From the NCBI GenBank assembly GCA_028276215.1, contig JAPYWT010000058.1, positions 1 to 9,641 of the forward strand: DNA of 9,641 bases. Reading direction: 5' to 3'. Shown piece after piece: positions 5,701 to 9,641 of this stretch (the first letter of the stretch is position 1; each line of letters opens with the position of its first letter). Position numbers and translations under genes: made by a program. This stretch comes from Thermoflexus sp. GTDB lineage: Bacteria > Chloroflexota > Anaerolineae > B4-G1 > DUEL01. The notes below the pieces were generated by a model that was not told the DNA's origin, did no database searches, and worked only from the letters and a program-made list of their open reading frames with translations.

Positions 5701-6125
5701 AACTTTCCCTGATTGGCCAGGCTGACAAATTCATCCAGTGTGATCACCCTGACCTTTTCGGCGTTGTGGATGTAATACCGCCAATCGTTGCTGGTGAAGT
5801 AGCGCTTCAGTCCTTCGCGCCAGCCGGGCCCTCCCAGAACCACGTAAGCCCGGCTGTATTCTTCTTTCGTTCGGATGATCTCAGCCAGACACATGATTTC
5901 GTATGGAACTTTCTGCTCTGCGGTCCCCGCTACCTGCTGCCACTTGAGGGAGATCAGGATTTTCTCCCCTCTCGTGTTCGCTGCGACCAGATCAACCTTA
6001 TGTTTTCCCCCGCCCAATCGCTCACCGACTTCCACTTGAGGGGCATATTCATATCCCCCGTGTTTGAGGGCTGGCAGAGCCATTTGTTCAAGGACCGCTC
6101 CCGTTGTTGTCTTCCGTGGGTTCAC
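5697..6125 (-). CDS. PD-(D/E)XK-type endonuclease, probable restriction enzyme
   Basis: A 142-residue protein, coupled to the methyltransferase gene upstream. The likely nuclease core is GGGKHKVDLVAA (Asp45) followed by EKILISLKWQQVAGTAEQKV (Ser59-Leu60-Lys61, Gln63, Gln64). The spacing and beta-strand pattern fit a PD-(D/E)XK fold in which the usual second acidic residue before x-K is replaced by Ser. A glutamate from the following helix (Glu70 or Glu76) could take over metal binding. The C-terminus (RVITLDEFVSLANQ) is a short strand-helix. It starts with GTG at 6123-6125, overlapping the methyltransferase stop (GTGA), with AGGTG 6-7 nt upstream. Its small size and adjacency to a DNA methyltransferase suggest the cleaving half of a type II restriction-modification system. 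It could instead be a Vsr-like nicking or repair nuclease. Recognition site unknown. Confidence 0.8.
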   Translation of the reverse strand: MNPRKTTTGAVLEQMALPALKHGGYEYAPQVEVGERLGGGKHKVDLVAANTRGEKILISLKWQQVAGTAEQKVPYEIMCLAEIIRTKEEYSRAYVVLGGPGWREGLKRYFTSNDWRYYIHNAEKVRVITLDEFVSLANQGKL

Positions 6126-7693
6126 ATCTGCACCTGCCTCTGGAAGATGAGGAGATAGCGATGGACAATCTGGAGGGGCCCCGAAGAATGAGGTTGAATC
6201 GGTAACTCTTTCGGGGCCACAATGACGATCTCTTTCAAACGGATATGGGCGTATGGGCGCAAACTTTCAGCAACCAGCAACCCTCCGGGCAGCAACGTTG
6301 CTCCGTCTCGCAGATCTTCGGCTTCAACAACCAGAAAACCGCCAGGACGAAGCGACTGACGACATCGCTCAGCAATACATTTCAAAACATTTAGAAATGC
6401 GCGCAGGTACGGCCCTGGTGCCGTCTCTCCTGCTGTACCGTAAATGTGGATCAGGCCTACCTTCTGTGCGTCCAGCAGTCCTTTGTCGTCTGCCCCAGCC
6501 CCGGGTCGGAGATGCACCTGCAGCCAACTGTCCCCGGCAGCGGCGAACCGGGAGAGCAGATTCCGTCGGATTTCCGAGTCCCTCTGGCTAACAGGAAAAA
6601 GCCAGACGGAAGTGGTTTCCAGGTTTTCGTCCCCCTCTAACCGTTGGATGGTCTCATGTTGAATTTCCCAGGAAAGGCCACACGGCACGGTGGGAATATC
6701 CCCCGTTATCCCTGAATCGGGTTTCTCAAAGACGGGAAGGTACTCGTGAGCCAGAAGTAAAAAGTTATAGGCAAGACTTCGGGAACGCCAGAAGCCCGTT
6801 GTTTTACAATTGTGCTGCCGCTTGATCACCAGTTCTTTCAGAACGAATCCCGCGTTCAGGAAGACCCGGATCGTCTGAAACCCGATGGGGATCACGTGGC
6901 GGGATTGTCGGGCATCACCCAGGAGAAGGACGCACTTTCCTCCGGGTTTCAAAACCCGCATGCTCTCCTGGGCCACTTTTCCCATTTCCTCCAGGAAACG
7001 GGGAACGGGCAGAGCGGAGAGATCGCCCTCCACCTGGGCGCTATACCGAACAATCCCAGCATAAGGTGGGTGGGCGCAGATCAGATCTACAGTTTCTGAG
7101 CCAATCCTGGAGAGATCGCGAGCGTCCCCCACATAGACTTCCGGTTCATAGATCGGCGTTTTTCTCAGCAGGGCCGGTACTTCAAAGCGAAGGTTCTCAT
7201 GGGTTAATTGAATCGCATAGGGGTTGATGTCTATCCCAATGCAGCGTCGCCCCAGGAGTTTCGCCTCTACCGCCGTCGTACCTCCTCCAACGAAATAGTC
7301 CAGAACCAGATCACCGGGCCGGGAGTACTTCAGGATCACATTCCGAGGGATATACGGAGACCAGTTTCCCCGATACCGGCCGTCGTGGGTAACCCAGTCC
7401 CCTCGCTTTTTGAAACTCCAGACGGTGGTTGTTTCCTCATTGAAATCCCCTGGGCCCCACGCATGAATCCGCTTCCGGCGAGCAAGGGAGGAGATATTCA
7501 CGCCATAGGCCTCAGTGATGATTTGCTCCAGTTGGTGGAAAGAGATTCCGAAAACGGCCCCGATCTCCGCGTCGGGCATTCCTCTGGCTTTTGCTTCCAG
7601 AACGGCGGAACGAAAGGCCTCCTCTCCGTGCTCCTGGCGGAGATGAGTCCCCAGGGGATGCTCTTTAGAAGCACAAATTGGGCACCGATTCAT
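6122..7693 (-). CDS. DNA methyltransferase (N6_N4_Mtase-like, HPPY motif) with zinc-finger-like N-terminus
   Basis: A 523-residue SAM-dependent DNA methyltransferase. Residues 1-25 hold C4-x2-C7-x9-H17-x4-H22, a zinc-finger-like pattern. Residues 35-65 look like a helix-turn-helix (GMPDAEIGAVFGISFHQLEQII). The catalytic region has TTTVWSFKKRGDW and WSPYIPRNVILKYSRPGD (88-128), SAM motif I DYFVGGGTTAVEA (132-144), GIDIN (153-157), GDARDL (189-194), and motif IV HPPY (208-211) where DPPY or SPPY is usual. After it come RVLKPGGKCVLLLGD and HEYLPVFEK. Motif I precedes motif IV. Residues about 355-523 resemble a second, decayed copy of the C-terminal half (KVGLIHIYG, RQSLRPGGFLVVEAED, HRYLLIFQRQ) without a PPY motif. 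The start MNRCPICA is preferred over TTG at 7735 because it begins just before the cysteine motif. It likely protects sites cut by the coupled endonuclease; the methylated base (m4C or m6A) is not decidable. Confidence 0.87.
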   Translation of the reverse strand: MNRCPICASKEHPLGTHLRQEHGEEAFRSAVLEAKARGMPDAEIGAVFGISFHQLEQIITEAYGVNISSLARRKRIHAWGPGDFNEETTTVWSFKKRGDWVTHDGRYRGNWSPYIPRNVILKYSRPGDLVLDYFVGGGTTAVEAKLLGRRCIGIDINPYAIQLTHENLRFEVPALLRKTPIYEPEVYVGDARDLSRIGSETVDLICAHPPYAGIVRYSAQVEGDLSALPVPRFLEEMGKVAQESMRVLKPGGKCVLLLGDARQSRHVIPIGFQTIRVFLNAGFVLKELVIKRQHNCKTTGFWRSRSLAYNFLLLAHEYLPVFEKPDSGITGDIPTVPCGLSWEIQHETIQRLEGDENLETTSVWLFPVSQRDSEIRRNLLSRFAAAGDSWLQVHLRPGAGADDKGLLDAQKVGLIHIYGTAGETAPGPYLRAFLNVLKCIAERCRQSLRPGGFLVVEAEDLRDGATLLPGGLLVAESLRPYAHIRLKEIVIVAPKELPIQPHSSGPLQIVHRYLLIFQRQVQM

Positions 7694-7727
7694 GATGGGC
7701 AAACCCCTCATCGGGAACCACAGAACA

Positions 7728-7793
7728 CTATCCAATTTCAGCGGGGTTCTCCACTCTCAGCCCTTCAGCGCGGGCGGCGGCCAGGAGTTGAAT
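7728..7793 (-). pseudogene. Possible C-terminal remnant of a PIN-domain (VapC-like) toxin
   Basis: In the 109-bp gap between the frameshifted toxin and the methyltransferase, the minus strand encodes LLAAARAEGLRVENPAEIG and a stop (TAG at 7728-7730). This resembles the tail of VapC/PIN-domain toxins, where an A-A-R-x-EG-L-x-V-x-NP ending is common. An upstream in-frame stop at 7794-7796 means no complete gene exists. It is very short, so the resemblance may be chance. Confidence 0.25.
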
Positions 7794-7802
7794 TCAGAAT
7801 CT

Positions 7803-8071
7803 TCATCTCCGGCCTGACAGGAAACGCTCGTAATCGTCATGATGGCCAATCCATAGCCAGGTTATCGTATCTCCTTCACGCCAATGGCCCGGTACCCTCT
7901 CGTGATTCGTACAGCCCACAGGTTTTCCTCCCAGTTAACGCATTTGAAACGCAGCGATGGATGAAATGGGTTCTGCTCCCATAACCGGAAGGCCTCTCTG
8001 GCCCTACGTTTTATGCTTTGATCCAGAGAGGCGTAAGACTCCCAAAATGAGGGCAGGGTAGCGGATTTCAT
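7803..8071 (-). pseudogene. RelE/ParE-like toxin gene broken by a frameshift
   Basis: The first 66 residues (from ATG at 8069-8071: MKSATLPSFWESYASLDQSI ... LWAVRITRGYRAIGVK) match the RelE/ParE-like toxin fold. The frame then ends after three more residues at a TAA (7862-7864). The missing family C-terminus is encoded in another frame from 7871 to the TGA at 7803-7805: DTITWLWIGHHDDYERF, then LSGRR. WIGHHDDYERF is the typical closing motif of this family. Joining the frames needs one added base, for example AAGGGAGAT where the sequence has AAGGAGAT (7869-7876), or loss of one of two GGAG copies from a longer ancestor. The restored protein would be about 89-90 residues, normal for the family. 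The start overlaps the antitoxin stop by 4 nt (ATGA). It is either a real inactivating mutation or a sequencing/assembly error. Confidence 0.85.
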
Positions 8072-8298
8072 AGACGCTCAAAATCCATAGGCTCAGCCCT
8101 ACCCATCGCGATTTCCGCCCTTGCCCAACGGGCCACCGCCACCAGTTGGTCCTGAGTGCGTTTAAAGAGAGCATCCCATATCAAATCGTCCTGCAGGTCC
8201 TGAATGTATTCCCGCAGGTGTTCTAAGACCCGCTCCTGGGCCTCCTCAGGCAAGGATTCCAGCATTTTTGTAATGGTTGCAATGGCTGCTGAAGTCAT
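8068..8298 (-). CDS. Antitoxin partner of the RelE/ParE-like toxin
   Basis: A 76-residue, mostly helical acidic protein: MTSAAIATITKMLESLPEEA, ERVLEHLREYIQDLQDDLIW, then ALFKRTQDQLVAVARWARAE and a C-terminal GRAEPMDFERL. I recognise this type as the small antitoxin commonly encoded just before RelE/ParE-like toxins in cyanobacteria and Chloroflexota. The last residues are likely the toxin-binding tail; no separate DNA-binding domain is obvious. The ATG at 8296-8298 is preferred because AAGGGGA lies 6 nt upstream (8305-8311); an in-frame GTG at 8316 is the alternative. The stop overlaps the toxin start (ATGA). It is 30 bp downstream of hicA and probably on the same transcript. With the toxin frameshifted, it may now serve no partner here. 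Confidence 0.8.
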   Translation of the reverse strand: MTSAAIATITKMLESLPEEAQERVLEHLREYIQDLQDDLIWDALFKRTQDQLVAVARWARAEIAMGRAEPMDFERL

Positions 8299-8328
8299 TT
8301 CTCGTCCCCTTTTCACACCGAGAGAGCA

Positions 8329-8553
8329 TCACAATAGTGCAAACAGTTCCTCTTTCGTCATCTCGCAATCCCGCAAGATTTTGGACAGTAACCCTGGACC
8401 AATCGTTTCGCCCCGATGGACCGGTACGACCGTGCACCGTCCGTCAGGATGACGCAGAAAATAATGGCTTCCCTTCACGCGGATCACCTCAAAGCCCGCC
8501 CGGCGTAGCACAGCGACCAGTTCTTGCCCTTTGATGGACGGCAGCTTCGTCAT
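8329..8553 (-). CDS. hicA: HicA-type mRNA interferase toxin
   Basis: A 74-residue HicA (YcfA-like) toxin with a dsRBD-like fold, expected to cleave mRNA and stop translation unless bound by HicB. The signature is LPSIKGQELVAVLRRAGFEV followed by RVKGSHYFLRHPDGR, with the catalytic His30 in the GSH motif, then TVVPVHRGETIGPGLLSKIL. Full length and no obvious defects. The start overlaps the hicB stop by 4 nt (ATGA, 8550-8553), consistent with coupled translation and antitoxin-first order. Confidence 0.93.
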   Translation of the reverse strand: MTKLPSIKGQELVAVLRRAGFEVIRVKGSHYFLRHPDGRCTVVPVHRGETIGPGLLSKILRDCEMTKEELFALL

Positions 8554-8765
8554 ACCTCAACCTGGACTCGCTGGACCCCTATGAATTCTTGAATCTGAAT
8601 ATCCTCACCCTCCACTTCCAGGCACAACTCAATAGCCTCCCGAATTCTTTCCAGCAGGGTATCCAACGACTTTGCCTGGGTGTGACAGCCGCGCAGAGCA
8701 GGAACGGTAGCCACATAGTAGCCCTCGGCGTCGCGCTCTATAATCACGCTGAACTCTCTGACCAT
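8550..8765 (-). CDS. hicB: HicB-family antitoxin, short form
   Basis: A 71-residue HicB (UPF0150-like) antitoxin with the degraded RNase H-like fold that covers the HicA active site: REFSVIIERDAEGYYVATVP, ALRGCHTQAKSLDTLLERIREAIELCLEVEGED. It ends shortly after the core, so the C-terminal HTH or ribbon-helix-helix DNA-binding domain of longer HicB proteins is absent and autorepression may be missing. ATG at 8763-8765 with GAGGAG 8 nt upstream (8774-8779). It is the first gene after alaS, and its leader is a tandem heptamer/octamer repeat array. Confidence 0.92.
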   Translation of the reverse strand: MVREFSVIIERDAEGYYVATVPALRGCHTQAKSLDTLLERIREAIELCLEVEGEDIQIQEFIGVQRVQVEV

Positions 8766-8784
8766 TGGCCTTGCTCCTCACTTC

Positions 8785-8826
8785 GCGTATCGCGAATCGC
8801 GTATCGCATATCGCATATCGCATATC
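8785..8826. repeat. Six tandem 7-bp units, GCRTATC type
   Basis: Units are GCGTATC, GCGAATC, GCGTATC, GCATATC, GCATATC, GCATATC. The array lies 20 bp upstream of the hicB start codon, just before its Shine-Dalgarno site. Unit length and copy number equal those of the 1759-1800 array although the sequence differs. Confidence 0.95.
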
Positions 8827-8828
8827 GC

Positions 8829-8916
8829 CTCTGCTCCTCTGCCCCTCCGCCCCTCCGCCCCTCCGCTCCTCTGCTCCTCTGCCCCTCCGCCCCTCCGCTC
8901 CTCTGCTCCTCTGCCC
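8829..8916. repeat. Eleven tandem 8-bp pyrimidine-rich units, CTCYGCYC
   Basis: There are four variants: A CTCTGCTC, B CTCTGCCC, C CTCCGCCC, D CTCCGCTC. Their order is A B C C D A B C D A B, a higher-order period of four to five units. The minus strand is purine-rich with repeated GGGG and GAGG runs. The array starts 15 bp after the alaS stop and is adjacent to the heptamer array. Together they occupy most of the alaS-hicB gap. Coding frames across it give EEQRSGGAE-type peptides and are spurious. Confidence 0.95.
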
Positions 8917-8931
8917 TCTCGCAATCTTGCC

Positions 8932-9641
8932 TCATGCCCGCCCCAGCGCTTCCCGCAGGAGTTGCGGGGCCCGACGGAGTGCCTCATCCAGACGGCGGGC
9001 ATCTTTGCCCCCGGCCTGGGCCAGGGTGGGCCGTCCGCCACCGCCCCCGCCGACGACCTGCGCCACCCCTCGCACCAACTGCACCGCGTCCACCCCCTGC
9101 CGGGCCAGGTCGGGGGTGACCGCCGCCACGAAGGCCGGACGCCCTTCCAGGACCGTGCCCAGCACCACCACGCCGGAGCGAACCCGCTCCCGGTACCAGT
9201 CCGTCATCTCCCGCAGCGTCTCCATGTCCGGAACGTTCACCCGGGCCACCAGCAGCGGCACCCCCGCCACCTCCTGCACCTGATCCAGCAGGTCCTCCAG
9301 TTGGTAGCGGGCCAGTTGCCGCTGGAGACGGGCAATCTCTTTGCGGGCCGTCTGGAGTTCGTCCTGCAGTTCCAGCACCTTGCGGTTCACCTCCTCCGGC
9401 GAGCAGAGGAGATGGGCCGCGATGGACTCCAGGGAGCGCATGTGCTTCTGAATCCACTCCACCGCCCCACGCCCGGTCACCGCCTCAATCCGGCGCACCC
9501 CCGCGCCGATGCCCTGCTCGGAGATAATGTAGAAGAAGCCGATTTCGCCGGTCTCGTCCACGTGCGTGCCGCCGCACAGTTCCTGGCTGAAGGGCTCGTC
9601 GGGCCAGCCGATGCGCAACACCCGCACCACCTCGCCGTACT
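8932..9641 (-). CDS. alaS: Alanyl-tRNA synthetase, C-terminal part
   Basis: The 3' end of alaS, cut by the right edge: 235 residues of an enzyme usually near 880. It charges tRNA-Ala and clears mischarged tRNA. The visible part starts in the editing (tRNA_SAD) domain with FSQELCGGTHVDETGEIGFF, whose C-x3-H supplies the zinc-site Cys and His. The conserved GIGAGVRRIEAVTG follows. Then come a coiled-coil helix (EEVNRKVLELQDELQTARKE, continuing to about RQLARYQLEDLL) and the C-terminal DHHA1-like domain (SGVVVLGTVLEGRPAFVAAV, then VVGGGGGGRPTLAQAGGKD). The catalytic aminoacylation domain is outside the window. It is followed by simple repeats and the toxin-antitoxin/restriction cargo. Confidence 0.96.
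   Translation of the reverse strand, partial: YGEVVRVLRIGWPDEPFSQELCGGTHVDETGEIGFFYIISEQGIGAGVRRIEAVTGRGAVEWIQKHMRSLESIAAHLLCSPEEVNRKVLELQDELQTARKEIARLQRQLARYQLEDLLDQVQEVAGVPLLVARVNVPDMETLREMTDWYRERVRSGVVVLGTVLEGRPAFVAAVTPDLARQGVDAVQLVRGVAQVVGGGGGGRPTLAQAGGKDARRLDEALRRAPQLLREALGRA

Noticed and set aside
4168..5712. 514-residue plus-strand open frame
   Set aside because: Antisense shadow of the GC-rich baseplate-J-like gene; it starts inside a repeat and has no recognisable domain.
7208..7984. 258-residue plus-strand open frame
   Set aside because: Antisense to the methyltransferase and the toxin pseudogene; no domain and no ribosome binding site.
8744..9041. Minus-strand frames with EEQRSGGAE repeats
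   Set aside because: They are readings of the octamer array, partly in the wrong frame of alaS; no real protein is supported.

Overview
The window looks like a piece of a Chloroflexota (Anaerolineae-like) chromosome, probably from a thermophile or a metagenome-assembled genome. The reasons are a GC-rich backbone, an archaeal-type FBP aldolase/phosphatase, a membrane-anchored baseplate-J-like protein beside alaS/ruvX/mltG, and small interspersed repeats of a kind I recall from such genomes. This lineage call is inferred from gene content. Every supported gene is on the minus strand, so transcription runs from high to low coordinates. The large plus-strand open frames are antisense shadows.

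In transcription order the window starts with the C-terminal end of alaS (8932-9641, cut by the right edge). A 166-bp gap follows, almost filled by two simple tandem arrays (six 7-bp units, then eleven 8-bp units). Next comes an accessory block of visibly lower GC: hicB-hicA, a second toxin-antitoxin pair whose RelE/ParE-like toxin is broken by a frameshift, then a DNA methyltransferase and a small PD-(D/E)XK endonuclease that together look like a restriction-modification system. The endonuclease stop overlaps the start of a membrane protein with a baseplate-J-like domain (4204-5700). A 250-bp gap made of three tandem copies of a palindromic repeat separates that gene from ruvX. The ruvX 3' end overlaps a DUF4258-like/DUF2283 gene pair, then mltG follows. 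After mltG come a FAD-dependent DAO-family oxidoreductase and the N-terminal 152 residues of FBP aldolase/phosphatase, cut by the left edge.

My reading is that alaS, the baseplate-J-like gene, ruvX and mltG form a housekeeping backbone. A defence/toxin-antitoxin cargo of about 3.1 kb lies between alaS and the baseplate-J gene, and a second small TA-like pair lies between ruvX and mltG. Five gene junctions use 4-nt stop/start overlaps (GTGA or ATGA), so the cargo is translationally chained. Methyltransferase, endonuclease and the membrane protein gene are linked in that order.

The most interesting points are: the methyltransferase architecture (N-terminal zinc-finger-like and HTH segments, an HPPY catalytic motif, and a C-terminal third that looks like a decayed second methyltransferase half); its tightly coupled endonuclease with an S-L-K instead of E-x-K motif; the frameshifted toxin beside an intact antitoxin; and the repeat families that fill the gaps between genes and in one case supply a gene's stop codon.
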